Assembly: GCF_963662255.1 (NCBI RefSeq)
Contig: NC_085047.1
Location: 94,061,619 to 94,125,618 of the forward strand
Direction of reading: 5' to 3'
Length of the DNA: 64,000 nt
DNA from: Cinclus cinclus
Lineage: Eukaryota; Chordata; Aves; Passeriformes; Cinclidae
Position numbers and translations under genes: made by a program. Shown here piece after piece: positions 35,346 to 45,270 of this stretch; position 1 is the first letter of the stretch; each line of letters starts with the position of its first letter. Under the pieces are notes generated by a model, which did not search any database, was not told the DNA's origin, and saw only the letters and a program-made list of their open reading frames with translations.

Positions 35346-35979
35346 GCAGGGCGAATGCAGCAATCTGCTCTACAAAAGGGCATGCTCTCTCTAGTGGGAG
35401 TGCATGTCTCTTTGCAGCCCTTGTTTTGGAGAGGTTATCATTTGTTGGGGCAGATGCATTAATCAGTGGTAGATGTAAGCTGTTGATTAGTTGGAGTTTA
35501 CTCTCTTGGGACTAAGACTTCTGCAGGCTGCTACCTTAGCACTTGCTCCTTTTGCCAGCTGTTGTGTCTGCAGTTTGGTTGCTAAGACTTTCCCAAAGTA
35601 TTAGCTCAGCTGAATGGGGTATCTTTTGCCCAGAACCTGCCCAAGCCTGGCAGTTTCACCATACCACCAGAGAGACCCAAATCAGAGTACCTTTGCCATG
35701 TGAAATATCTTTGGCAGAAAGAAGAGCAGCTGATCTCATTAGAAAGGTTAGGTGGTTGTGCCTGTCTCTTATAGCTCTATGGCCAGAGGACTTGGACTGG
35801 AAGAAAGGAATTTTGTGACTTAATTTCATTAGGACATGTCCTAACCATGAAGCAGTGAACGAGGCTGGGGTCCACAAGTGCTCCACTACTCTTACTGAAA
35901 GTGTGCTCCTGAGAAAGGGACAGGGCAAGTAGAGGAAGCATGGTTAGATCTCAAGAGATTAACTTGATAGAGCCTGATG

Positions 35980-35981
<2 letters not shown>
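35346..35981. other. Unique stretch before (TA)n
   Basis: Two overlapping open frames of about 90 codons (35543-35818 plus; 35656-35928 minus) have no recognisable domain. Nothing else recognised. Confidence 0.4.

Positions 35982-36025
<44 letters not shown>
35982..36025. repeat. (AT)22 dinucleotide microsatellite
   Basis: A perfect 44-bp alternating AT tract. Such tracts can extrude cruciforms and vary in length. Confidence 0.95.
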
Positions 36026-36028
<3 letters not shown>

Positions 36029-36691
36029 CAGTGGGTTGAAAATGAAAAATGCATAAACAGTCTGCAGGACAAGGTTTAGAGAAAGAGTAAATAGCTTTGG
36101 AGGCATTTTGTTGAAGGAATTTTGTCTGCAGAAGGAGATAGACAGTCTTTTTTCACTAGTAAAAACACTGAAAGAATAGTATTGTGTAGGGAGCCATTAG
36201 CCAAAGATGTTTAGTTATTAGTTCTATGTCTGTATTTGTCTCCAGGAACTGAAAAATCTTGTTTCTGTTTTACCTGAGGAAGTCAGCATAGCCTATAAAC
36301 CTCCAGTGAACCTGTTAGATTGAGTTCCTCCAACCATCACCAGTGGGACTGAGGGACAGTATGCATAGCTAAAACATAGTATATCTGCCTAGCTTATGGA
36401 AAGTATGCAGGTATCTGTGATGATACTGTATGGCTGTCCTCTCCTGACCAGTTTCTTCATTTATAAACATAAATTTATTGGAAACATAATAGGAATTTAT
36501 GTGTCTGATAGGAGATAGAAACATTGCCTTTCACTCAAAGCCACATATCACACCACAGTGCACACTGCAGAAAGGACTGCAAACTGGTCTAATGAATGAA
36601 CTTTCTTCACAGAGAGTTTGGGACAGACAAACTTGGATTGTTAGGCCATGATTTTTATTCCTTTCTTTATACCATGGATTGCAAGTAGCAG
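36026..36691. other. Unique stretch
   Basis: No gene or repeat recognised. AT-rich with short open frames only. Confidence 0.4.
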
Positions 36692-36717
36692 TGGGGTTAC
36701 CATGCCAGGTAACCCCA
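36692..36717. repeat. 10-bp stem hairpin with 6-nt loop
   Basis: TGGGGTTACC and GGTAACCCCA are perfect reverse complements separated by ATGCCA. It is not part of a recognised RNA gene. Confidence 0.85.
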
Positions 36718-36918
36718 GCAGTGGCACCAGTGGCAGCTCTCACTAACATTGCTAGAGTACTGTGTGACCCAGCTCATCCCCAGTTCCCTCATTCAGCCTT
36801 CGTCTTGTGTTATGACAATGGCATGACTGAGAAGCTGGTGCTATTTCCACGCTCAGCTATTTCCAGAACTCCAGTGTTCAAGCATGTGTTTTCTGGTCTC
36901 AGCACTACACTGGTTTTA

Positions 36919-36922
36919 GTGC
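36919..36922. repeat. Target-site duplication GTGC (left copy)
   Basis: GTGC directly precedes the TGTGCTGG start and recurs at 37637-37640 after a CA end; the preceding A is also shared (AGTGC). Four bases is the usual size for gammaretrovirus-like (ERV1) integration. A match this short can arise by chance. Confidence 0.6.
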
Positions 36923-37636
36923 TGTGCTGGTTTTGCCTTGAAAGCACCCGAGGGAAGGGGATGCTAGGAAGTTTTTCTCCATGAGAACTTCATCTGTGAA
37001 TTGATGGGACCAATTGGAGGCTGGTTTAGTTGTTGACCGCCTGAGAAACCGATTGGAAAAGTCGGTTCGCTCCGTGAATCACATTTGAAGCAAGTAAAGC
37101 CCGGGAAAGCTCTCGTTCATTTCCATCCTCTCACAAGGTAACACCGACCCGGCCCGGGTCCCTCTCATGGGCTGGGCTCGGGAGGCTGCCGGGCCCCGTT
37201 TCCAACCGGGAGCCCTGATAACCAAAAGAAGCCGAGCCCATCGCTGAGATCCTGGCCCTTTTCCCGGTGTGTCCGTGGCTCGGGGGGCCCTGCCCTGCCC
37301 TGCCCCGGCTCGGAGCAGCCCTGGGGTGGCCGAGCCCGCCCGGCCGCCCTCACGGGCTGGGGGGAGGCAGCCGGGCCCGGTTCGGGAGAGCCCCCGGGGC
37401 TTTGTGTGCTGGGCAGGGCAGAGGGAGAACCCCCGGGCTGGGGCTGGAGCTGGGGGCGGGCAGCGCCGGGGGAAAGCCATGGACACACGGCCTTGGCACC
37501 CATTTCTCCTCTGCGTGCACTTTGCAGTTCTCGTCCTGCCCCTCCAGCGTGGCCTGGGCACCCTGAGATCCTGACACAGCTCCGGCATGGCCTGGCACAG
37601 CCCCTGCAACTTCTGTGGGAGGTTTTAACTTTTCCA
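36923..37636. mobile_element. GC-rich putative solo LTR
   Basis: The 714-bp segment begins TGTGCTGGTTTTGCCTTG and ends TTAACTTTTCCA, giving TG...CA ends and a 4-bp flanking duplication GTGC. Length and layout (AT-richer edge, very GC-rich core at 37140-37600) parallel copies A and B at 2532 and 9097, but the sequence is a different family. CCAAT/ATTGG motifs occur at about 37010 and 37050. No TATA box or AATAAA is obvious on either strand, so orientation is left open. The alternative is a host CpG island. The placement among other LTRs and the matched ends favour an LTR. Overlapping open frames in the GC-rich core (up to 176 codons, 37079-37609 minus) have no domain. Confidence 0.65.
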
Positions 37637-37640
37637 GTGC
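37637..37640. repeat. Target-site duplication GTGC (right copy)
   Basis: Matches 36919-36922 directly after the CA at 37635-37636. Confidence 0.6.
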
Positions 37641-37853
37641 TCAGATAACACTGACAGACTTTCCATCTTTCCTTGGGTGAGAGGAAGAAGAAGAGAAAAG
37701 ATACACCAAAGTCAATGAAGTTTAAAAAGCTAAGTTTCTAAATGGAAGGAGAATGAGGAGATGCCATGAAGGTTGGCTGAAATAACATTTTTGTAAGTTA
37801 TAGGGGTGGACTGTACTAGACTAAACAATTCCTTTAAACCATGAAAAAAAGAC

Positions 37854-37859
37854 ATTGGG
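37854..37859. repeat. Target-site duplication ATTGGG (left copy)
   Basis: A 6-bp sequence immediately before the TG start of the inner LTR, repeated exactly at 38216-38221. Six bases is the size typical of ERVK/betaretrovirus-like and alpharetrovirus integrases. Confidence 0.88.
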
Positions 37860-38094
37860 TGTGGAGACCCAGAAAGGCATTCCCAACTAAGGAAAATGAG
37901 AGGCCTCCAGCCCTGTGCCCTCTCCCAGTCCATCAGCCTTTTTGTCACTCCCGTCCTGTTTTCCTGATGGCCCTTCGCCCTAACCCCACCCTTGTGACAC
38001 CCCCATGTCTCCTGGTAATTGTTCTCTGAGGTTTCTTAACCTGGACCCTCTCAGCCCCTCTTGGCCTTTTGTTCTCTGAACCATAGACTGTGCG

Positions 38095-38096
<2 letters not shown>

Positions 38097-38124
<28 letters not shown>
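38097..38124 (+). repeat. (CA)14 microsatellite within the inner LTR
   Basis: Fourteen perfect CA repeats, preceded by TGCGTG. Its position within the LTR suggests that it is inherited with this LTR family. Confidence 0.93.
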
Positions 38125-38127
<3 letters not shown>

Positions 38128-38133
38128 GGCTGA

Positions 38134-38139
38134 AATAAA
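38134..38139 (+). promoter_or_regulatory. Polyadenylation signal AATAAA of inner LTR
   Basis: A canonical hexamer 77 bp before the LTR end. Confidence 0.7.
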
Positions 38140-38215
38140 CATCTGTGTGAAACCCCTGCAAAGGCCCTTCCTAATTCCTTAGTTGCTATCACCCCAAACA
38201 ACAACAAATGCAACA

Positions 38216-38221
38216 ATTGGG
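38216..38221. repeat. Target-site duplication ATTGGG (right copy)
   Basis: Exact copy of 37854-37859. Its last three G are the first bases of the G run. Confidence 0.88.
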
Positions 38222-38233
38222 GGGGGGGGGGGG
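38219..38233 (+). repeat. G15 homopolymer
   Basis: Fifteen consecutive G, including three from the target duplication. The run belongs to the older LTR. Length is likely unstable and error-prone in sequencing. Confidence 0.93.
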
Positions 38234-38689
38234 TGAAGTGTAAAGTGTTTGGAAGATCCTTTGCCCCGTGGGAAAAAGAGGGATCTCTGTTCCTGGGAAT
38301 GAAGCATGAACAGAGAGAAGTGAGCTGAAGAGAACTTTTGCCTTTGAGTAGTTCATCCTTAAAAGTAATACCCCATGACTTTGACATGGCCCACAAGCAC
38401 AGCTCTGGGAAGGCTGTGAAGGCGGGAGGAGTTTCATGATGGCAGATCCTGGGCAGCTGTTATTTATGGAAAAAGCAGAGTCAGGAAAGAGCTGGTTAAT
38501 TCCTCTCTTGAAAAAGATCCTTATAACTGAACAAGAAGAAACTCCTCTCCCTAAAGTGAACTGAAAAAATTTATTTAAGTAAGGAATTGACTGAAATGTC
38601 TCTGTATGTTGTTAAGATATGAAAAAGAGGAAGAAGGGAATGGTCTGAAGATCTGCTCTGAAATTATTATTATTTTTGTTTGTGTTATT

Positions 38690-38695
38690 AATAAA
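38690..38695 (+). promoter_or_regulatory. Polyadenylation signal AATAAA of the older LTR
   Basis: Lies 67 bp before the CACAACA terminus, in the expected R/U5 position. Confidence 0.7.
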
Positions 38696-38769
38696 GTTGT
38701 TCTTTTTCTCCTGTTAAGTTTTAAGCCTGCTTTGCTTTTACCTCTAATTCTATTTCACAACAAAAGGTA

Positions 38770-40474
38770 AACATATTAAAAATTGTCAAACCTAAACTAT
38801 AGGAGTGCACTGTTAATAGAGTTAGAAAATGGTCTCACATGCTTCCCTTACCTTCAGTTTAAGAAGAATTTAATTCTACTGTTAGAATCAACTTGAACAA
38901 AAGTATTTAAGAACAGTCAGAAAAGTTAGGTTTATTTTATAGTAAACCGGCAGAAATAAAAACTTAATGCTTGAAAGATGCGTAGGATCAGGATAAACTA
39001 TCTATATACTCTACTTCCACCACTTTAAAATATATTAAAAGAATTTAAAGTCTTCCAGTCTATTAACAAGTAGTTTTCCATTCAACTGTGATCATTAGTT
39101 TCCTGTAGACCAATAAAGCTATTTGTTTGCATGAGCTAAGTAAAACTGTTATTTGAACCTTGGCATAGTCTAAGGTTTGACACCGTTCTTTCAGACAAGC
39201 AATCATACTAACACCTTCCCTGCTAACGATTTAGCACCACAAATACTTTCTTGTAGATACATTATTAAAATAGAGAGCAATTCATTCTTTATTGGTTGGA
39301 TCCTTCAGGAGCCTCTCTTGTCATTTGCATTAGAGGGTATCTTATAATTCCCATGTAACCATTCATTGCTGGAATTAATTTCCCTGATACTAATTGTCCC
39401 TTCCAAGAGACAAAGACTGCTGTAGAGGTATAAGGGTTTACTCAGCAATGGTGAGTGACAGAGCTGGCTTCTGTCCTTTTGGAAACTGTAATGGCCTACT
39501 CTCTACTCATTTCTACCTTGACCTCATTGTGAATTGTTTTTCAATTTTATCTAAAACAGTTCATAATACAGCATTATTTCTAAGTTCTACATGTGGGCAT
39601 GGTAATCAAACTTCTACACGGCACTGAAATTTGCTTTATAAGGATATTGAAAGGTAGAGAAAGCTGGTGATACTGGAATTCTGCTCTTTAATCAGATGAA
39701 AGCTTAAAGGAGATTTACCTGTCCATCCTTTCCTGGCAGTGTGGGCTGCACATCTCTCTGAATTTTCTGGCGAAAGATTTTTAAGAGATTAAAATCACCA
39801 TTGGTTTTTGAGTCATTGTGTTATGACAGCACTGCAGTTTAGCAGGACTCTGCTATCGCCATAAAAGTGTGGGAACATCAGGAAGATCAGAACGCAGGCG
39901 GATTTAGAATAGACTGAGGATATAAAAATCTATTAAAGACCTTCTGTCTCCTTTTTCCTCAGAGTGAAAAATCAATGAAGTAGTATAAGCCAGATAGCAC
40001 AAAATGTACAACTCCTAGACCTCCAATTTATGCACAGTGACCTTGACCTATTCTGCAATTTCCAGTCATTAATTTATTATGTACCTCTTCTAACCATATC
40101 ACTCCAAACCACAATGCAAAACAAAACTTTAGAGCTGGATATGTTTTCTTTCTTTTGAAGAGGAAGATTTAGCATGGAGTAAGTTATTATTTACAGCAAA
40201 GGGTGAAATAATTTTTGTACAATTCACAATCTGACTAAATAATGATTTACTATCTAGAAATTAGCTGCAGAATACTTTTAGGAATAATATGACTGAGCTT
40301 TCTGAAAACGTTATTACTGTCTGTAGTCTTCTGCCTTTAGCCTGACACTGCTTTTTGTGATATTTCCATGAGTATATGATCATACTGAAAATGAGGAAAA
40401 GGTAAGATGAAAACATTTACAGCCATGTTTAGCTCTTTTAAAATAAGTAAACACATTGCATTTTCAGTCATACA
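38770..40474. other. AT-rich unique stretch
   Basis: No gene, RNA or repeat recognised. The only open frame of note (39394-39627, 77 codons) has no domain. Confidence 0.45.
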
Positions 40475-40477
40475 TTC

Positions 40478-40615
40478 ATATAATCATAGAGTGTTAAGGG
40501 TTTGGAAGAGACCTCAAAGACCACCTAGTTTCAGCCCCACTGTCGTAGGCAGGGACACCTCCCACTAGATCCAGTTGCTTAAAGCCTTATCCAGCCTGGT
40601 CTTAAACCTCACAGA
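40478..40615 (-). mobile_element. CR1 LINE 3' tail, minus strand
   Basis: The reverse complement gives the usual CR1 ending. On the plus strand one reads AATCATAGAGTGTTAAGGG, 'GGAAGAGACCTCAAAGACCA', 'GGCAGGGACACCTCCCACTA', 'CCAGTTGCTTAAAGCC' and 'ATCCAGCCTGGTCTTAAAC'. Only about 138 bp remain. It is the only CR1 recognised on this strand in the window. Confidence 0.9.
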
Positions 40616-43600
40616 TTGGTTCATTATATAAACTGAAATCAGAGGAAGATAATAACTTCCACTTTTTTTTCAGGTAATACACAGAAGTTAACTATGTAAT
40701 TTAGGTCATACAGTGAGCAGTAAGTTTAGTTGAAGAAGAGCTCAGTGTTTCAGTGCCAGTTATGATGAACAGAATGGTGGTCAATTTATTATCTAATTTT
40801 ATCCTGTGGAGCCCTCCAGGTGACTGGAATTTACAGGAGGTACCACCTTTTGCTTGAACACAGGATGAAAACCAAGAGAAGTCAAGGACTTACATCTATT
40901 CTTATTCATATCTTATTCCCCAGCCCCTGGGAAAAAGGACTTTTGTGTTTTTCTTTTTCAATTACATACCTGCCAAAAGAGTGGCTAAGCTTCAAGAGAA
41001 GAGAGAAAAGTAATACTCATCCAGTCCAAGTTCTTCATCAACAGAAGGGCCAGATCTGGCTGGACTACACTCCTGAACCCCATAAATTGCTTGCACAGAC
41101 AGTACCAGGGATGTGCCAAAGAGAGAGGCACTGGCACTCTCACTGTTGCCTTCCACATCTCCATTTTGACAGACTGAAGAATTTAGGCAATTCTGTTCAG
41201 GCAGACTAGTTCTCCTTCAACATCCACCCCCTCCCAGGAGCACCTGCCTGAGATAAGGCAATGCCTAAATGAGGTTGCCTGGATTAACATCTTGGTCAGG
41301 TTGTTCTGCCAAATACACTGTCTTGATTTTACAACAGCTCCAATTCAATTTGAATAACAAAAAGTCTCAACACTATTGTGACTGAGAATGGCAGAAATTT
41401 CTGTTTTCAAACACAAGTCCTAAAAGTAAGTGTTTTATTCTTTTACATTTCAAGTTCTTCACCAAATTGAACAAGCAGGTAGTGTAAAATACAAGGAAAG
41501 TTGTTTTTATATTAAGCGCAGATACTTCCCAGAAGTTTTCAAATATAATTAAACATCACTAGTGAAGAGCATGAGCAGAAATAGTTGCCTGTTACTGATG
41601 GTGTGTGCTCTGTAAATCGGAGGCTGGCAGGAAAAGTGTCGTCGTCCCCCCCCCCCCCCGCATGGGTACGTTGGGGTCTTAGATGTAAGGGCTGAGGGTG
41701 ATGTGAACTACAGGCAGCCTCAAAACTGTGCTGTGTGAATATCTGCTTCTTAAAATCCCCAAATCTGCTCAGAGGTTTGTCATCGATTTCGATACGAGCA
41801 GATCATGCTCTCTGAGAATGCTTAAGAGCTGCTCTGCACCTCCAGTACAAAGTGAGTGCATTCAAACCAGGAGCCCTGTCACTCCTATTCACTGCCCATG
41901 CACTAAACCCCAGGGAAGTTGTTTATGGGTCATTGTCCTGCTCAGTTGTTCCAAAGTCCTGGTCAAGGGTATGGAGATGACAGACTATAGACTTGCCAAA
42001 TATTTTCTGATTCCCCTCCTTCCACACGCTGGTTAAAATCCATAGGGGTTTTATCCTTCTGCTGCAGTATTGATTGGTGCACCCCCAGAATTTGGGGATC
42101 TATAAATCACATATATCTTTCACTTTTCCTACTCAAATGTAACCAGCATATGAAAAAGATAAATCTCTTTTTGTCTGACTGAAATTAAACTTTGCAGGAA
42201 CAGCAGCAGCAGGCTCACACTGTTTACAGTTTCATTCCCACTGAAAGAACGTCAAAACCTAGTTTTCTTCAAAGTTAACTACATGCAAGATCAGAGCTGC
42301 TTCGGCTGGCTGAAAACAACAGGTATAAATAACCTCCGGTGTCCTACAAAGCTAGAGCCTGGAAAGGCTCCTTGGGTTGTTTTCTGCACATCAGCCTATG
42401 AGCTCGGGGTGTTTTAATGCTCTGTTGATGCCACAGGAGCCGATAGAAGCAGGGACAGATTACACTGGGAAGGAGGTAAACAAGTTGTTTACAACTCAGC
42501 GAGGCTGCAGTGTATCCTCCTTACATTGGCTGAAAGGCAATGAGAGCATTGGCCACTGGACTGCTGATGGGAAAGGATCCCTGGAGCTGCCAAGCTCTGG
42601 ATCCAGAAATGTCTGTGGGGCTTCAATAACAGGAAATCACGTGTGCTGTCATTATCAGCTGCTCAGTGAGACAGATGCACCCAGATCAATATCGGTATCT
42701 GATATCAAAGAGCTATTGTGACGATATACAGACTTTTGAACTAAGGAAAACAACAAAAGTATTTTAAATTATTAGAACCCTTAAAAATTCCCTTTCTCTT
42801 TTCTGCTTTGTTTCTGTTTTTCCTTTCTGAGGCAGTGGATTCATCACAATTAAGAAACTGAAAGTTCTCTCTGCCCGAAGTAACTTTGATTATTATTGAT
42901 CTAATTAACCTCTGTTTGCTTAAGGTTGCAGTGGGAAAAGGCTGCAAATCAGCAGTCTTCCCAACCTTTTCCAATAGTAAGGGGCATTTGTTCACTGAGC
43001 TGGGGAACTGGCATATCCTTCAGCACAGCTGAAACTGGAGTAAATTTCCCTTATTATGCCATTTTATGCTGTCTAAAAATACAATTTTGGAACAAAGATA
43101 AACATCCCCAGGGCTCTTGTTCCAAACAGGACTTGGGGACTGGAGAGGTTCTGCACTGAGATAAGTGCTCTCCCTGCACTAGCATTAGAGCTGTGGGGGT
43201 CTTGGTCACACTATCATTGAATGTCTTGATTTCTGCATTTGGCTTTCTGTTCCTTGTAATTTGTTTTTTGTCAAATAAAATACATTTGCAAACCTATAGG
43301 TTTTATTTTTATGTTTACATACATTTACACATTACAAACATGTTTGTAAACAAGCAAGCAATTTTAGCTCTTTGGAAATCATACCCTAAGCGATGAACTC
43401 TGCTTTACAAGGAAGCATCTCTCTCTTGATACTTCAGCCCTATTTTTTCTTTAAACCAGCTGGTAAATTAGAATATTTTGAATTATCTTTTTCTCTTATG
43501 CTTTTAAAATCATTGCAAGCTGTAGCAGAGAATTCAGTTGTGCTCAGGCTGGGTACATTCAAAGGAAATTCACAGGTAGAGTCAGGGAGCTTGTTTCATA

Positions 43601-43975
43601 GCCCAAACAGAGATATTTTTGTTAAGCAAGGACAGCCCCTTCAGAAGGATTCCTAGGATACTTTGGCCCCTCTGATTTCAGATAGAGAAGAATCTGTGAC
43701 ACATGAGAAATGCACTGAGGTGGATTATACGCACATATTTCCATTGCTTCAGCTGGGTGACTGCTGTGCTATTGGTACTTCACGAAACAGCCAACAGCTA
43801 AAACAGATATTTGCCTTCTGCCAGCTCTGCTGATGGCTCATCTGTTTGCATTACACACTCTAGCTTGTAATTGCATTGCTGTGTTTGCGTGTGTATGTAA
43901 ACTGCTCACATAATATTGCATATCCTGATAATAGCAGCGTACAAGGATGAGATGGTGCAGTCTGCACGCTAGCCC
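40616..43975. other. Unique stretch; no supported genes
   Basis: A 129-codon open frame at 40820-41209 and a 114-codon frame at 42377-42721 lack recognisable domains. A C14 run is at 41646-41659. The interval 42300-42720 is less AT-rich than its surroundings and contains a CACGTG E-box at about 42638. It may be regulatory, but nothing proves it. Confidence 0.4.
41646..41659 (+). repeat. C14 homopolymer
   Basis: Fourteen consecutive C in otherwise mixed sequence. No surrounding element was recognised. Confidence 0.95.
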
Positions 43976-44014
43976 ATATATATATATATATTATAATAAT
44001 AATATATATATATT
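43976..44014. repeat. AT-rich imperfect palindrome, (AT)n plus (TAA)n
   Basis: Two alternating AT blocks flank a central TTATAATAATAATA segment. The whole is nearly self-complementary. It lies about 130 bp upstream of the CpG-rich region. Confidence 0.85.
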
Positions 44015-44480
44015 TCTGTTAAGTGTAAGTCATGTGCTTGAAGGGAGATAAGCAGATTTACCACAGGAAAAGGTCCAGCCTTGATTTTATTCTGGGCTGA
44101 GGCGTGGCATTAGGCTGAGGGGAGGGTTGCAGTTTTCACTGCCTTTGGCTTTGTACCAGTAATCAATCAGAGCACGAAGGACTGTCTCTTTTCAAAGCCG
44201 GAGAGAGACTTGGGAGTAGTGGCAGAATCTGAAGCAAGGGCTTTTCTCATCCATCCACAGCTGAAGCACTCCTTCACTATTTTTTATGATTGCGTCTTCG
44301 GCAATCACCCCGATTCACCTGCCTTTAAAGCAGTCCTGCCTGGCTTCCAGCGCTCCTATCGCAGTAATTGAACGGGGAGAGATGGGACAGAGCGGCTGCT
44401 GTTTCCTGCCTGGCCGAGAACTCTTCGGCAAGGAAGGAGTTAAGGCGCACAGCTCGCAGCGCTGCCCGGCTGCGGGCACC

Positions 44481-44488
44481 GGGCGGGG
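44481..44488 (+). promoter_or_regulatory. GC-box (Sp1-type site)
   Basis: GGGCGGGG within the CpG-rich region. The motif is common in CpG islands, so this is weak evidence alone. Confidence 0.35.
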
Positions 44489-44702
44489 AGAGCCCCGGGA
44501 GAGCAAAGCTTGTCTCCCGTGATAAGACAGACGAGTCCTTAATGCAATTCCTCAGATACCCAGGGGGATATCCATAAATGCTGCAGAATAAACAAACAGA
44601 GGGAAGGAATACTGAATGGAGGCAAAGCAGCGAGTCCTGGGCGCCGGGAGGAAACAGCGGCACACGCGGCCCCGGGGCCTCCCCTCGCCCGGCCCGGGGC
44701 GA

Positions 44703-45224
44703 CCCGAACCGCAGCACCCAACCCGCCTCCCCGCCGGGATCCCGCAGCCATCCCCAAACTCCCGAACCGCAGCACCCAACCCGCCTCCCCGCCGGGATCC
44801 CGCAGCCATCCCCAAACTCCCGAACCGCAGCACCCAACCCGCCTCCCCGCCGGGATCCCGCAGCCATCCCCAAACTCCCGAACCGCAGCACCCAACCCGC
44901 CTCCCCGCCGGGATCCCGCAGCCATCCCCAAACTCCCGAACCGCAGCACCCAACCCGCCTCCCCGCCGGGATCCCGCAGCCATCCCCAAACTCCCGAACC
45001 GCAGCACCCAACCCGCCTCCCCGCCGGGATCCCGCAGCCATCCCCAAACTCCCGAACCGCAGCACCCGAACCCTCCTCCCTGCCGGGATCCCGCAGCCAT
45101 CCCCAAACTCCCGAACCGCAGCACCCGAACCCTCCTCCCTGCCGGGATCCCGCAGCCATCCCCAAACTCCCGAACCGCAGCACCCGAACCCTCCTCCCTG
45201 CCGGGATCCCGCAGCCATCCCCAA
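44703..45224 (+). repeat. 58-bp CpG-rich minisatellite, nine copies in two variants
   Basis: Unit starts fall at 44703, 44761, 44819, 44877, 44935, 44993, 45051, 45109 and 45167, an exact 58-bp period. Units 1-6 (variant A) carry CACCCAACCCGCCTCCCCGCC. Units 7-9 (variant B) carry CACCCGAACCCTCCTCCCTGCC at the same place. The rest is essentially identical in all copies, including a GGGATCCC palindrome and CAGCCATCCCCAAACTCCC. The C-rich plus strand means the minus strand has many G-runs (GGGG, GGG, GGG per unit), a potential G-quadruplex sequence. Open frames of up to 365 codons cross the array in both directions because the unit has no stops. I do not regard them as genes. Confidence 0.97.
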
Positions 45225-45270
45225 ACTCCCCCTCCCGCCTTGCTCCGAGCTCGGGCCGCGGGGGCTCTCC

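Larger units (their letters stand above)
37860..38215 (+). mobile_element. Compact ERVK-like solo LTR nested in an older LTR
   Basis: This 356-bp element runs from TGTGGAGACCC to AAATGCAACA, has TG...CA ends and is flanked by an exact 6-bp duplication ATTGGG. A (CA)14 microsatellite at 38097-38124 lies just before the poly(A) signal AATAAA at 38134-38139, placing that repeat near the transcription start or R region. The element sits in the G-tract of the surrounding LTR; removing it joins GACATTGGG directly to the G run at 38222. No viral genes are attached. Confidence 0.85.
37774..38762 (+). mobile_element. Older LTR, interrupted by a younger LTR
   Basis: The right end is clear: a poly(A) signal AATAAA at 38690-38695 is followed by 'GTTCTTTTTCTCCTGTTAAG', 'AGCCTGCTTTGCTTTTACC' and the CTATTTCACAACA terminus at 38762. 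This is a U5 pattern I recognise from songbird LTRs. Blocks such as 'TTTGGAAGATCC', 'GGGAATGAAGCATGAACAG' and 'GACTTTGACATGGCCCAC' belong to the same family. The left end is tentative, at TGGCTGAAATAAC (37774), because GAAGGT before it nearly matches AAAGGT after 38762 (five of six). Excluding the inserted LTR and its extra duplication it would be about 627 bp. Its central G-tract was the target of the younger insertion. Confidence 0.65.
44140..45270. promoter_or_regulatory. CpG-rich region, candidate CpG island or promoter
   Basis: CpG density rises sharply compared with the AT-rich flanks. It includes a GC-box, GGGCGGGG, at 44481-44488 and dense CG dinucleotides from 44360 to 45265. The array at 44703-45224 supplies about six CpG per 58-bp unit. 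In birds such islands commonly mark promoters of housekeeping or developmental genes. Without transcripts no start site, strand or gene can be assigned, and part of the density comes from the minisatellite itself. No first exon with a convincing coding frame was identified. Confidence 0.4.

Noticed and set aside
37079..37609. 176-codon minus-strand frame and overlapping plus frames
   Set aside because: Many overlapping frames on both strands in a GC-rich LTR-like core; open by composition, no domain.
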